A stretch of 64,000 nt of DNA from Pseudomonadota bacterium (GCA_020161145.1 JAIUPQ010000001.1:186001-250000), one strand, 5' to 3'; numbered from the stretch's first letter, positions 34,464 to 44,392 are shown. Program-made: numbers and translations. The notes: generated by a model from the letters alone, not told the origin.

Positions 34464-34494
34464 CGCGCGGCCCCCCGATGGCTGGGGGGCGCGC
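34464..34494. terminator. GC-rich hairpin between convergent cupin and mdh genes
   Basis: An inverted repeat GCGCGGCCCCCC / GGGGGGCGCGC with a 7-base loop lies in the 48-base convergent gap. It has no T-tract on either strand, so its role as a terminator is only likely. Confidence 0.45.
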
Positions 34495-34504
34495 TGCCCT
34501 GCGC

Positions 34505-35491
34505 TTACAGCAGGTGCTTGACCGCGTCGCGCTCGCCTTCGAGCTCGGCCAGGGTCTTGTCGATGCACTGCTTGCTGAAGGCGTCGATGGGCAGGCCCTC
34601 GACGACTTTGTAGCTGCCGCCCTCGGTGGTCACCGGGAAGCCGAACATCACGCCCTCGGGGATGCCGTACCAGCCCTTGCTGGCCACGCCCATGGTCACC
34701 CACTCGCCGCCGCTGCCCAGCGCCCAGTCGCGCATGTGGTCGATGGCGGCGTTGGCCGCGCTGGCCGCGCTGGACAGGCCCCGCGCGTCGATGATGGCGG
34801 CGCCGCGCTTGCCCACGGTGGGCAGGAAGACGTTGGCGTTCCAGTCCTGGTCGTTGATCAGGTCCTTGACGCTGGCGCCATCGATGGTGGCAAAGCGGTA
34901 GTCGGCGTACATGGTGGGCGAGTGGTTGCCCCAGACGGTGAGCTTCCTGATGTCTTTGACGGCCTTGCCGGTCTTGGCGGCAATCTGGCTGGCGGCGCGG
35001 TTGTGGTCCAGGCGCAGCATGGCGGTGAAGTTCTCGGCCGGCAGGTCGGGGGCCGACTTCATGGCGATGTAGGCGTTGGTGTTGGCCGGGTTGCCCACCA
35101 CCAGCACCTTGACGCCCCGCGAGGCCACGGCGTTCAGCGCCTTGCCCTGGGCGGTGAAGATCTGGGCGTTGGCGGCCAGCAGGTCGGCGCGCTCCATGCC
35201 GGGGCCGCGCGGGCGGGCACCCACCAGCAGGGCGTAATCGGTGTCCTTGAAGGCGGTCATGGGGTCGCTGTGCGCTTCCATGCCGGCCAGCAGCGGGAAG
35301 GCGCAGTCTTCCAGCTCCATCATCACGCCCTTGAGCGCTTTCTGGGCCTTTTCGTCGGGGATTTCCAGCAGCTGCAGGATGACGGGCTGGTCCTTGCCCA
35401 GCATTTCGCCGGAGGCGATGCGGAACAGCAGGGCATAGCCGATCTGGCCGGCAGCGCCGGTGACGGCGACGCGAACGGGTTTCTTGCTCAT
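34505..35491 (-). CDS. mdh: Malate dehydrogenase
   Basis: TCA-cycle NAD-dependent oxidation of malate to oxaloacetate. A 328-residue protein of the LDH-like MalDH2 type. [19 protein letters not shown] is the NAD motif; [20 protein letters not shown] carries the substrate Arg residues; NPANTNAYI and the catalytic His block [14 protein letters not shown] are intact. It is divergent from gntR, with a GntR-type operator half-way between them. It sits beside sdh and gltA, so the TCA genes form one regulated block. Confidence 0.98.
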   Translation of the reverse strand: MSKKPVRVAVTGAAGQIGYALLFRIASGEMLGKDQPVILQLLEIPDEKAQKALKGVMMELEDCAFPLLAGMEAHSDPMTAFKDTDYALLVGARPRGPGMERADLLAANAQIFTAQGKALNAVASRGVKVLVVGNPANTNAYIAMKSAPDLPAENFTAMLRLDHNRAASQIAAKTGKAVKDIRKLTVWGNHSPTMYADYRFATIDGASVKDLINDQDWNANVFLPTVGKRGAAIIDARGLSSAASAANAAIDHMRDWALGSGGEWVTMGVASKGWYGIPEGVMFGFPVTTEGGSYKVVEGLPIDAFSKQCIDKTLAELEGERDAVKHLL

Positions 35492-35569
35492 AAAGGGGGC
35501 TCCGTGAAGGGCATCAGGGTAAACGCTCAGTTTACCGGCCGGTTTGACGCATGGCTGACAATGGCCCCA

Positions 35570-35583
35570 GTCATTTATAAGAC
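35570..35583. promoter_or_regulatory. Operator shared with acnB, between mdh and gntR
   Basis: GTCATTTATAAGAC differs from the central 14 bases of the acnB palindrome (GTCTTATATAAGAC, 21678-21691) at only two positions, and it retains both GTC/GAC ends. It lies 20 bases before the gntR ATG and 79 bases before the mdh ATG. A regulator bound here would act on gntR itself and possibly mdh. Confidence 0.65.
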
Positions 35584-35602
35584 ATCTTTTACATTACTGC
35601 AC

Positions 35603-36409
35603 ATGCCGTCTTCGCTGAAGTCCAGCCCCACGCCTGTCCCGACGCCCGATCCCTCTGCCGCTGCGGCGCCCGCGCTGGCCGCCGAGAGTGCGCTGGCGTT
35701 CAGCCCGCTGTACCAGCAGATCAAGGCGCGGCTGACCGAGAGCCTGCACCAGGGCGAGTGGAAGCCGGGCGAGGCCATCCCCAGCGAGATGGAGCTGGCG
35801 GCGCGCTTTCGGGTCAGCCAGGGCACGGTGCGCAAGGCCATCGACGAGCTGGCGGCCGACAACCGCGTGGTGCGCCGCCAGGGCCGGGGCACCTTCGTGG
35901 CCACCCATGCCGAGCGGCACACGCAATACCGGTTTTTGCGCCTGACGCCGGACGATGCCGCCGAGGCCGGCCCCATGGCGCGCCACGTGCTGGACTGCAA
36001 GCGGCTGCGGGCGCCCGCCGACGTGGCGCGGGCGCTGGCGCTCAAGGCGGGCGAGGCGGTGGTCTTCGTGCGGCGCACGCTGTCGCGCCATGGCCGGCCG
36101 GTGGTGCTGGACGACATCTGGTTGCCGGCCGAGCTGTTCAAAGGCCTGTCGGCGCAGCGGCTGGCACAGTATGCGGGGCCCATGTACGGGCTCTTTGAGG
36201 CCGAATTCGGCGTGCACATGATCCGCGCCGAAGAAAAAATCCGTGCCGTGGCGGCCGATGCCGCGTCGGCGGCGCTGCTGGAGGTGGCCCAAGGCGCGCC
36301 GCTGATGAGCGTGGAGCGCATCGCCCACACCTATGGCGACCGCCCGGTGGAGCTGCGGCGCGGCCTCTACGTCACCACCGCCCACCATTACCGCAATGGC
36401 TTGTCATGA
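35603..36409 (+). CDS. GntR-family (HutC/UTRA) transcriptional regulator, probable TCA-cycle regulator
   Basis: A 268-residue regulator. A Pro/Ala-rich N-terminal arm (1-35) precedes the winged HTH (LYQQIKARLTESLHQGEWKP, IPSEMELAARFRVSQGTVRK, VVRRQGRGTFVATH). The C-terminal UTRA effector domain follows (LALKAGEAVVFVRRTLSRHG, VVLDDIWLPAELFKGL, APLMSVERIAHTYGDRPVEL). UTRA domains bind small metabolites. The operator 20 bases upstream suggests autoregulation. Its position between mdh and sdhCDAB, plus the acnB palindrome, points to control of the TCA cycle. ATG 35603 is the first fitting start. Confidence 0.9.
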   Translation: MPSSLKSSPTPVPTPDPSAAAAPALAAESALAFSPLYQQIKARLTESLHQGEWKPGEAIPSEMELAARFRVSQGTVRKAIDELAADNRVVRRQGRGTFVATHAERHTQYRFLRLTPDDAAEAGPMARHVLDCKRLRAPADVARALALKAGEAVVFVRRTLSRHGRPVVLDDIWLPAELFKGLSAQRLAQYAGPMYGLFEAEFGVHMIRAEEKIRAVAADAASAALLEVAQGAPLMSVERIAHTYGDRPVELRRGLYVTTAHHYRNGLS

Positions 36410-36473
36410 GGATTGCAAGCCTGGCGACAGTCGGCACCCCTATGCTGCGTCGCAATAAAATGCCCGGCTACCG

Positions 36474-36491
36474 GTGACGCCCAGGCGTCAC
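36474..36491 (+). repeat. Inverted repeat in the sdhC leader
   Basis: GTGACGCC-CA-GGCGTCAC, a perfect 8-bp inverted repeat with a 2-base spacer, lies 37 bases before the sdhC ATG. It could be a protein-binding site or an RNA hairpin. There is no T-tract behind it. Confidence 0.6.
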
Positions 36492-36527
36492 GTCATCGCA
36501 GCGAGCGAACACCACCCGAGGACCGTT

Positions 36528-36968
36528 ATGGCAGACACGCTCAATCAAGCCAAGCCCCGCCCGGAATTCCGCAACATCAATGCGCTTTCCGACCTTCCGC
36601 ACTACCGGATGCCCCTGGCCTCCATCGTCTCCATCCTGCACCGCATCAGCGGGTTGCTGATGCTGCTGCTGCTGCCGCTGGTGGTCTGGCTCTTCGACAA
36701 GAGCGTGACCTCCGAGGTGGCGTTCGAGAGCTTTCGCAGCGCGTTTGCGGCCGGCATCGGTTTTGTGCCTGCCTGGGCGTTCAAGCTGGTGGTGCTGGGC
36801 CTGATCTGGGCCTTTTTGCACCATCTGACGGCCGGCGTGCGCCACGTCTGGATGGACGTGTGCCACACGGTGAGCAAAGAAGACGGCCGCAACTCGGCGG
36901 TCGTGGTGCTGGTCATCAGCCTGACGCTGACGGCGCTGCTGGGCGCCAAGCTGTTCGGCCTGTACTGA
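36528..36968 (+). CDS. sdhC: Succinate dehydrogenase cytochrome b556 subunit
   Basis: Membrane anchor of complex II, 146 residues. SIVSILHRISGLLMLLLLPL carries the quinone-site Ser and Arg. HHLTAGVRHVWMDVCH contains the heme-ligand His. Three membrane helices lie at about 28-52, 76-98 and 122-143. First gene of sdhCDABE, 118 bases after gntR. It opens the operon that feeds electrons from succinate to ubiquinone. Confidence 0.95.
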   Translation: MADTLNQAKPRPEFRNINALSDLPHYRMPLASIVSILHRISGLLMLLLLPLVVWLFDKSVTSEVAFESFRSAFAAGIGFVPAWAFKLVVLGLIWAFLHHLTAGVRHVWMDVCHTVSKEDGRNSAVVVLVISLTLTALLGAKLFGLY

Positions 36969-36979
36969 GGGAGCGCAAC

Positions 36980-37342
36980 ATGGCAATCAATCACGGATCC
37001 AAACGCCTCGTCGTGGGCGCCCATTACGGCCTGCGCGACTGGATGATGCAGCGCGCCACCGCGGTGCTGATGGCGGTGTTCACGCTGGTGGTGCTGGTGC
37101 AGGTGCTGCTGCCCGGCGAGATGGGCTACGACCGCTGGGCCGCCATCTTTTCGTCGGCCTGGATGAAGGCGCTGACCTTCGCTGTCATCGTGGGCCTGGC
37201 CTGGCACGCCTGGGTGGGCGCGCGGGACATCTGGATGGACTACGTCAAACCGGTTGGCGTGCGCATGGTGCTGCACGTGTTGTCCATCGTCTGGCTGGTC
37301 GGCTGTGCCGGCTGGGCCACGCAAGTGCTCTGGAGGCTCTGA
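36980..37342 (+). CDS. sdhD: Succinate dehydrogenase hydrophobic anchor subunit
   Basis: Second membrane anchor of complex II, 120 residues with three helices (about 22-43, 60-80 and 92-114). GLRDWMMQRATAVLMAVFTL and the heme/quinone block WHAWVGARDIWMDYVKPVGV are typical SdhD. It is 11 bases after sdhC, with GGGAG before the ATG, and 4 bases before sdhA. Confidence 0.95.
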   Translation: MAINHGSKRLVVGAHYGLRDWMMQRATAVLMAVFTLVVLVQVLLPGEMGYDRWAAIFSSAWMKALTFAVIVGLAWHAWVGARDIWMDYVKPVGVRMVLHVLSIVWLVGCAGWATQVLWRL

Positions 37343-37346
37343 AACC

Positions 37347-39122
37347 ATGTCGTCATCTGCATCCCTACCGACGCGCAAATTCGACGTCGTCATCATCGGT
37401 GCTGGCGGCTCCGGCATGCGGGCCTCGCTGCAACTGGCGCTGGCCGGCCTGAACGTGGCCGTGCTGTCCAAGGTCTTCCCCACGCGCTCGCACACGGTGG
37501 CCGCTCAGGGCGGCATCGGTGCCTCGCTGGGCAATATGAGCGAGGACAACTGGCACTACCACTTCTACGACACCATCAAGGGCTCGGACTGGCTGGGCGA
37601 CCAGGACGCCATCGAGTTCATGTGCCGCGAGGCGCCCAACGTGGTCTATGAGCTGGAGCACTTCGGCATGCCGTTCGACCGCAATGCGGACGGCACCATT
37701 TACCAGCGCCCGTTCGGCGGCCATACCGCCAACTACGGCGAGAAGCCCGTGCAGCGCGCCTGCGCCGCAGCCGACCGCACCGGCCACGCCATGCTGCACA
37801 CGCTGTACCAGCAGAACGTGCGCGCGCGCACCCAGTTCTTTGTCGAGTGGATGGCGCTGGACCTGATCCGCGACGCCGAGGGCGACGTGGTCGGGGTCAT
37901 TGCGCTGGAGATGGAAACGGGCGACGTGCACGTGCTCCAGGCCAAGGTGGTGTTGCTGGCCACGGGCGGCGCCGGCCGCATCTTTGCGGCCAGCACCAAC
38001 GCCTTCATCAACACCGGTGACGGCCTGGGCCTGGCGGCGCGGGCCGGGCTGCCGCTGCAAGACATGGAGTTCTGGCAGTTTCACCCCACCGGCGTGGCCG
38101 GCGCGGGCGTGCTGCTGACCGAAGGCTGCCGCGGTGAAGGGGCCATCCTGCGCAACGCCGCCGGCGAGCGCTTCATGGAGCGCTACGCGCCCACCTTGAA
38201 GGACCTGGCGCCACGCGACTTCGTCTCGCGCTCCATGGACCAGGAGATCAAGGAAGGCCGGGGCTGCGGCCCCAACAAGGACTACGTGGTGCTGGACATG
38301 ACCCACCTGGGCGTGGAAACCATCATGAAGCGCCTGCCCAGCGTGTTCGAGATCGGCCACAACTTCGCCAACGTGGACATCACCAAAGAGCCCATCCCGG
38401 TGGTGCCCACCATCCACTACCAGATGGGCGGCGTGCCCACCAACGTCCATGGCCAGGTGGTGGCGCCCAAGGGCGGCGACGACCGCAGCATCGTGGGCGG
38501 CCTCTATGCCGTGGGCGAGTGCTCGTGCGTCAGCGTGCACGGCGCCAACCGGCTGGGCACCAACTCGCTGCTCGACCTGCTGGTCTTTGGCCGCGCGGCG
38601 GGCAACCACATCGTGGCCGCCGGCCTCAAGGACAAGGCCCACAAGCCGCTGCCCAAAGACGCTGCCGACCGCACGCTGGCCCGTCTGGCGCGGCTGGACG
38701 CCAACACCAAGGGCGAGTACGCGCAAGACGTGGCAGGCGACATCCGCAGCGTGATGCAGGCCCACGCCGGGGTGTTCCGCACCCAGGCGCTGATGGATGA
38801 GGGCGTGAGCCGCATCCTGGAGGTGGCCGAGCGGGCCAAGAACGTCGGCCTGGCCGACAACTCCAAGGTCTTCAACACCGCACGCGGCGAGGCCCTCGAG
38901 GTGGACAACCTCATCGAGGCCGCCAAGGCCACCATGATCTCGGCAGCGGCCCGCACCGAGAGCCGCGGCGCCCATGCCCACGACGACCATCCCCAGCGCG
39001 ATGACGTCAATTGGCTCAAACACACGCTTTGGTACGCAGAAAACAACCGGCTGGCCTACAAATCGGTCAATCTCCAGCCGATGACGGTGGCGTCCGTGCC
39101 GCCCAAAGAACGCACCTTCTAA
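37347..39122 (+). CDS. sdhA: Succinate dehydrogenase flavoprotein subunit
   Basis: Catalytic subunit of complex II, 591 residues: oxidises succinate to fumarate and carries covalent FAD. FDVVIIGAGGSGMRASLQLA is the dinucleotide fold. The flavin-linking His is in TRSHTVAAQGGIGASLGN. Active-site blocks are FHPTGVAGAGVLLTEGCRGE and HGANRLGTNSLLDLLVFG. The C-terminal NRLAYKSVNLQPMTV matches the family end. ATG 37347 follows sdhD by 4 bases. Confidence 0.98.
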   Translation: MSSSASLPTRKFDVVIIGAGGSGMRASLQLALAGLNVAVLSKVFPTRSHTVAAQGGIGASLGNMSEDNWHYHFYDTIKGSDWLGDQDAIEFMCREAPNVVYELEHFGMPFDRNADGTIYQRPFGGHTANYGEKPVQRACAAADRTGHAMLHTLYQQNVRARTQFFVEWMALDLIRDAEGDVVGVIALEMETGDVHVLQAKVVLLATGGAGRIFAASTNAFINTGDGLGLAARAGLPLQDMEFWQFHPTGVAGAGVLLTEGCRGEGAILRNAAGERFMERYAPTLKDLAPRDFVSRSMDQEIKEGRGCGPNKDYVVLDMTHLGVETIMKRLPSVFEIGHNFANVDITKEPIPVVPTIHYQMGGVPTNVHGQVVAPKGGDDRSIVGGLYAVGECSCVSVHGANRLGTNSLLDLLVFGRAAGNHIVAAGLKDKAHKPLPKDAADRTLARLARLDANTKGEYAQDVAGDIRSVMQAHAGVFRTQALMDEGVSRILEVAERAKNVGLADNSKVFNTARGEALEVDNLIEAAKATMISAAARTESRGAHAHDDHPQRDDVNWLKHTLWYAENNRLAYKSVNLQPMTVASVPPKERTF

Positions 39123-39150
39123 GCGCAGCAGGTACAAAAGGACACCCCAG

Positions 39151-39858
39151 ATGAGTGACAAACGCACTTTCAAGGTCTACCGCTACGACCCGGACAAGGA
39201 CGCCAAGCCTTACATGCAGACCATCGAGATCGAGCTCGATGGGCACGAGCGCATGCTGCTCGACGCGCTGCTCAAGCTCAAGGCCGTCGATCCCACGCTG
39301 TCGTTCCGCCGCTCCTGCCGCGAGGGCGTCTGCGGCTCGGACGCGATGAACATCAACGGCAAGAACGGCCTGGCCTGCCTGACCAATATGCGCACGCTGC
39401 CGCAGACCATCACGCTGCGTCCGCTGCCCGGCCTGCCGGTGGTGCGCGACCTGATCGTCGACATGACGCAGTTCTTCACGCAGTACCACTCGATCACGCC
39501 CTACCTGATCAACGACACGCCGCCGCCCGAGAAAGAGCGCCTGCAGTCGCCCGAGCAGCGCGAGGAGCTCGATGGCCTCTACGAGTGCATCCTCTGTGCC
39601 AGCTGCTCCACCAGCTGCCCCAGCTTCTGGTGGAACCCCGACAAGTTCGTCGGCCCGGCCGGTCTGTTGCAGGCCTACCGCTTCATCGCGGACAGCCGCG
39701 ACCACGCCACCGGCGCCCGGCTGGACAACCTGGAAGACCCCTACCGGCTGTTCCGCTGCCACACCATCATGAACTGCGTGGACGTCTGCCCCAAGGGGCT
39801 CAACCCCACCAAGGCCATCGGCAAGATCAAAGAGCTGATGGTCAGAAGGGCCGTCTGA
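39151..39858 (+). CDS. sdhB: Succinate dehydrogenase iron-sulfur subunit
   Basis: Passes electrons from FAD to ubiquinone through three clusters. In its 235 residues the [2Fe-2S] ligands are in CREGVCGSDAMNINGKNGLA followed by C. The [4Fe-4S] ligands are in CILCASCSTSCPSFWWN and the [3Fe-4S] ligands in CHTIMNCVDVCPKGLNP. AGGA lies 11-14 bases before the ATG, and the end is 4 bases before sdhE. Confidence 0.98.
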   Translation: MSDKRTFKVYRYDPDKDAKPYMQTIEIELDGHERMLLDALLKLKAVDPTLSFRRSCREGVCGSDAMNINGKNGLACLTNMRTLPQTITLRPLPGLPVVRDLIVDMTQFFTQYHSITPYLINDTPPPEKERLQSPEQREELDGLYECILCASCSTSCPSFWWNPDKFVGPAGLLQAYRFIADSRDHATGARLDNLEDPYRLFRCHTIMNCVDVCPKGLNPTKAIGKIKELMVRRAV

Positions 39859-39862
39859 ACCC

Positions 39863-40126
39863 ATGGACCAGGCCCTCTCCACCGCTGAACTCGGCCGCCT
39901 GCAATGGCGGTGCCGGCGCGGCTTGCTGGAGAACGACCTGGTGCTGGCGCGCTTTTTCAGGCGCCATGGCGACGGCCTGACGGCCGACCAGGGCGCGGCG
40001 TTGGCGCAGTTGATGGACTTGTCGGACCCCGACCTGCTTGAGCTGCTGCTGGCCCGCCGCGAGCCCGATGGTGACCTCGCCACCCCCGACGTGCAGGCCC
40101 TGCTCGGCCTGCTGCGTCAACCCTGA
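39863..40126 (+). CDS. sdhE: FAD assembly factor SdhE (SDH5/YgfY)
   Basis: An 87-residue five-helix protein that promotes covalent attachment of FAD to SdhA. The conserved Arg-Gly motif is in WRCRRGLLENDLVLARFFRR, followed by LAQLMDLSDPDLLELLLAR. Its location directly after sdhB and before gltA agrees with the role. Confidence 0.95.
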   Translation: MDQALSTAELGRLQWRCRRGLLENDLVLARFFRRHGDGLTADQGAALAQLMDLSDPDLLELLLARREPDGDLATPDVQALLGLLRQP

Positions 40127-40162
40127 CCTTTGCATGACCGGAAACCGAAAGGACCCCACGAG

Positions 40163-41473
<1,311 letters not shown>

Positions 41474-41497
41474 GCGGCATTCAGGCTCGAACATCGC

Positions 41498-41522
41498 AGC
41501 GGCCTTCAGAGGCCGCTTTTTT
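41498..41522 (+). terminator. Intrinsic terminator of the sdh-gltA operon
   Basis: An 8-bp stem AGCGGCCT / AGGCCGCT with a TCAG loop is followed by six T (41517-41522). It lies 24 bases after the gltA stop. Confidence 0.93.
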
Positions 41523-41537
41523 GGGATAAAACTCCAC

Positions 41538-41566
41538 TTGACTTAGTACTAAATATTTAGTAAAAA
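41538..41566 (+). promoter_or_regulatory. blaI-M56 promoter with BlaI-type palindrome
   Basis: TTGACT (41538-41543) and TAAAAA (41561-41566) are separated by 17 bases. The spacer is almost filled by the perfect 16-bp palindrome TACTAAATATTTAGTA (41547-41562). Placement between -35 and -10 is classical for BlaI/MecI repressors. The same arms recur before the S41 gene (43251-43266). Confidence 0.8.
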
Positions 41567-41592
41567 TACCCCATCGTATTGAAAGACGAATC

Positions 41593-42000
41593 ATGCGCAA
41601 GCACCACCCCGTGCCCAACCCCACCGACGGTGAATTGGCCATCCTGCGCGTGTTGTGGGCACATCGTGGGCCCATGACGGTGCGCGAGGTGCATGACGTG
41701 CTGGTGCGCAGCAAGGACACGGCCTACACCACGGTGCTCAAGATGCTGACCATCATGGCGGACAAAGGCCTCGTCCGCCGCGACGAGTCCCAGCGCAGTC
41801 ACCGCTATCAGGCGCTCCAGGAGGAGCCCACAGTGCAGGCATCGTTGCTCAAAGAGCTGACGCGCAAGGCGTTCTCGGGTTCGGCGCTGATGTTGGTGCA
41901 GCGGGCACTGGCCGATGACGTGGCCAGCGAGGCCGAACTGGGGCAAATCGCCAAGCTCATTGACGAGGCCAAGGCAAGGCGCCGGGACGGGGGGAACTGA
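41593..42000 (+). CDS. BlaI/MecI/CopY-family repressor
   Basis: A 135-residue winged-helix repressor: PTDGELAILRVLWAHRGPMT, then TAYTTVLKMLTIMADKGLVR (recognition helix and wing) and a C-terminal dimerisation helix. In characterised systems the partner membrane protease inactivates the repressor. The palindrome between its own -35 and -10 indicates autorepression. It shares one base with the M56 gene (TGATG). The stimulus here is unknown; no beta-lactamase gene is nearby. Confidence 0.9.
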   Translation: MRKHHPVPNPTDGELAILRVLWAHRGPMTVREVHDVLVRSKDTAYTTVLKMLTIMADKGLVRRDESQRSHRYQALQEEPTVQASLLKELTRKAFSGSALMLVQRALADDVASEAELGQIAKLIDEAKARRRDGGN

Positions 42001-43190
42001 TGGATCCGGCGGCCTCCTATCCACCCGGGCTGGTGTCCGCTCTGGCTTTGGCCTTGTTGCATTCGCTGTGGCAGGCCGCGCTGCTGGGTTTGGTGGCCAG
42101 GTGTGCGCTGGGGCTCATGGCACAGAGCAGCGCGGCCCGCCGCCATGGTGTGGCGCTGGCATTTCTGTTGGCGATGGTGATTTCGCCCGTCTTGGGGGTT
42201 GTGTCGGTCTGTTCCCTGTCCATCGAACAGCTTCAGCAGTTTCAGCAAACGTGGCTGCCGGGGGCGACGACCGGGCGGTGGGAGGCGCTGTTTCAGATGC
42301 CCATCTACTGGATCACACGGGCTGCGCCTTTCCCTGATGCCATCGTGCTGCTTTGGCTGCTGGGTGCGGCCCTGATGTTGCTATGTCACATGGCAGGTTT
42401 GTACACAGTGGCTCAGATGGTGCGTGCGCCGCATGACGTGCTGCCACCGCATTGGCAGGCACGGGTGTGCAAGCTGCGCGTGGTGCTGGGGGTGACGCAA
42501 CGCGTTGTGGTGCAGGTCTCGCGCGAGGTGTTGGTGCCGTGTACGGCACGACTGGTGCGGCCGGTGATCTGGCTGCCAGCAAGCCTGTTGGCACGCATGC
42601 CTTCCGCGCAGCTGGAAGCACTGCTCGCGCACGAGTTGGCCCATATCGCACGCAAGGACTGGCTGTGGAACGGCTTGCAGTGTCTGTGCGAAGCACTGCT
42701 GTTCTTCCATCCGGCCGCATGGTGGCTGGGGCGGCGCATCCGACAGGAGCGTGAGCACGCTGCAGATGATTTGGCCGTGGCGGCTTGCGGCGACGCCATC
42801 GCATTGGCCGAGGCCCTGGCGACGGTGGTGTCCCGGTGTCCGGCGCCCAGCTTGGTACTGGCCGCTCACGGCGGTCTATTGGTCAAACGCATTGCCCGCC
42901 TGCTCACCGTGCCCTCGGTGCCTGAAGGAGGGTTTGGTTGCGTGGCATTGGGTGCTGTGTTGGTTGGTGGGGTGCTGGTCGCCACTCCGGTCGGCCTTGC
43001 CGGCGCCCAGCGTCATGCCGGCATCCACGCTCTGCCCAATTTGCCCAAACCACCTGAGTCAACGACGTTGCCCAAGCCGCCTAGCCCACCCCGCTTGCAT
43101 CGTCTATCCAGGCCATTGCCTTTGCCGGAACTGCCCAAACCGCCCAAACCGCCCAGGATGATCGCGGTACCTGAATCTGCAGCGGTGTAG
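42000..43190 (+). CDS. M56 membrane metalloprotease (BlaR1-like without penicillin-sensor domain)
   Basis: A 396-residue polytopic protease. Membrane segments lie at about 15-40, 50-70 and 118-142 and again near 315-335. The zinc site is LEALLAHELAHIARKDWLW (HELAH), with the third ligand in RQEREHAADDLAVAACGDAI. BlaR1 proteins end in a penicillin-binding domain of about 250 residues. This one instead ends in a short Pro/Lys/Leu tail with PKPP repeats (LPKPPSPPRL, LPELPKPPKPP). It probably senses something through the tail or loops and cleaves the BlaI-type repressor encoded upstream. Confidence 0.88.
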   Translation: MDPAASYPPGLVSALALALLHSLWQAALLGLVARCALGLMAQSSAARRHGVALAFLLAMVISPVLGVVSVCSLSIEQLQQFQQTWLPGATTGRWEALFQMPIYWITRAAPFPDAIVLLWLLGAALMLLCHMAGLYTVAQMVRAPHDVLPPHWQARVCKLRVVLGVTQRVVVQVSREVLVPCTARLVRPVIWLPASLLARMPSAQLEALLAHELAHIARKDWLWNGLQCLCEALLFFHPAAWWLGRRIRQEREHAADDLAVAACGDAIALAEALATVVSRCPAPSLVLAAHGGLLVKRIARLLTVPSVPEGGFGCVALGAVLVGGVLVATPVGLAGAQRHAGIHALPNLPKPPESTTLPKPPSPPRLHRLSRPLPLPELPKPPKPPRMIAVPESAAV

Positions 43191-43250
43191 CCACCTATCG
43201 CCAACGCTCCCGAGCACTGAAGTCTCTCTTTCGTTTTTTTGGCGCCAAAT

Positions 43251-43266
43251 TACTAATATGTTAGTA
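43251..43266 (+). promoter_or_regulatory. Second BlaI-type operator, before the S41 protease gene
   Basis: TACTAATATGTTAGTA has the same TACTAA/TTAGTA arms and spacing as the operator at 41547. It overlaps a weak -10 (TAGTAG, 43262-43267) that pairs with TTGGCG (43239-43244) at 17-base spacing. It lies 40 bases before the S41 start codon. Confidence 0.72.
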
Positions 43267-43306
43267 GACCCACGCTGGCAGCCATTCACATCCAGAAAGG
43301 ACCGAT

Positions 43307-44392
43307 ATGAAGCCCATTGCCCTCACGCTGGCCGCGTTGCTCGCCGCCTTGCAACTCCATGCGCATGCGCAGCGGGTTCTGCCCCCGATGCCACCCCAGT
43401 CACTTGGCGTAGCCGAGCGCCAAGCGGTCATTGCCCAGTTGAACCAGCAGTTGGTCGACCACTATGTCTTTCCTGACCGCGCCAAACAGCTGGGTGCGGC
43501 GCTGATGGACAAAGAGGCCAACGGCGGCTACGCCGCCGTCCACGACACCGTGGCGTTGGCCAAGGCCCTCAGTGATGATTTGCAAACACAAGGTGAGGAT
43601 CTGCACCTGGTGGTTCGGTTTGATCCCGAATTCAAGCCTGCGCCGGCCATTGAGGAAACCCCGATCGACACGGTGCTGGACCCGCAGGCGGTCGAGTCCA
43701 TGGCCGCCATTGGCTACGGCGTGGAGGCCGTGCAGCGACTGCCGGGCAATGTGGGCTATCTGGAAGTGCGTGGCTTTGGGCCGACCGAAGTAGTTGCTCC
43801 CGCCCTGTCGGCGGCCATGCTGCTGCTGCATGGCACCGATGCCCTCATCCTTGACTTGCGCCGCAACCGGGGCGGATCACCGCGCTCGGTTGTCTATCTG
43901 CTCAGCCATTTCTTTGCGTTGGGTGACGAGCGCCATCTCAACAGCATCTACAGCCGCAAAGACGACCGGACCCAGCAGTTCTGGACCCACACGGCAGTGA
44001 TGCCGCGCTACCTCAAACCCATTTTTGTATTGACTTCCGGGCAGACGTTCTCGGGTGGCGAAGAATGCGCCTATGACCTGCAAACGCAACAACGAGCCAC
44101 TGTGGTGGGAGAGGCGACCGGTGGCGGCGCCAATCCCGGTCAGCGCTTTGCGCTGGGTCACGGTTTGACCGCCTTCATTCCGACCGGCCGCTCGATCAAC
44201 CCCATCACCCACACCAACTGGGAGCATGTGGGAGTTCAGCCCGATGTGCCGGTGGCGGCGAGCCGGGCGCGCAGCGTGGCCTATGTGACCATCCTCAAGG
44301 GCTTGCTTGCCAAGGCTGCCAGTGTGAACGACCGGGAGGGCCTGTACCTGGCGCTGACCCAGGCCGAGACGGAGGCGGCTGCTGGCCCCTGA
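43307..44392 (+). CDS. Exported S41-family peptidase
   Basis: A 361-residue serine protease of the C-terminal-processing (tail-specific) family, IRBP-like without a PDZ domain. The signal peptide is MKPIALTLAALLAALQLHAH, cut near AHA-Q. The N-terminal helical bundle has AVIAQLNQQLVDHYVFPDRA. The core shows NVGYLEVRGFGP, ALILDLRRNRGGSPRSVVYL and the nucleophile Ser in LTSGQTFSGGEECAYDL, with TVVGEATGGGANPGQRFALG behind it. Controlled by the BlaI-type operator upstream, so it is probably induced with blaI-M56. The substrate is unknown. Confidence 0.9.
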   Translation: MKPIALTLAALLAALQLHAHAQRVLPPMPPQSLGVAERQAVIAQLNQQLVDHYVFPDRAKQLGAALMDKEANGGYAAVHDTVALAKALSDDLQTQGEDLHLVVRFDPEFKPAPAIEETPIDTVLDPQAVESMAAIGYGVEAVQRLPGNVGYLEVRGFGPTEVVAPALSAAMLLLHGTDALILDLRRNRGGSPRSVVYLLSHFFALGDERHLNSIYSRKDDRTQQFWTHTAVMPRYLKPIFVLTSGQTFSGGEECAYDLQTQQRATVVGEATGGGANPGQRFALGHGLTAFIPTGRSINPITHTNWEHVGVQPDVPVAASRARSVAYVTILKGLLAKAASVNDREGLYLALTQAETEAAAGP

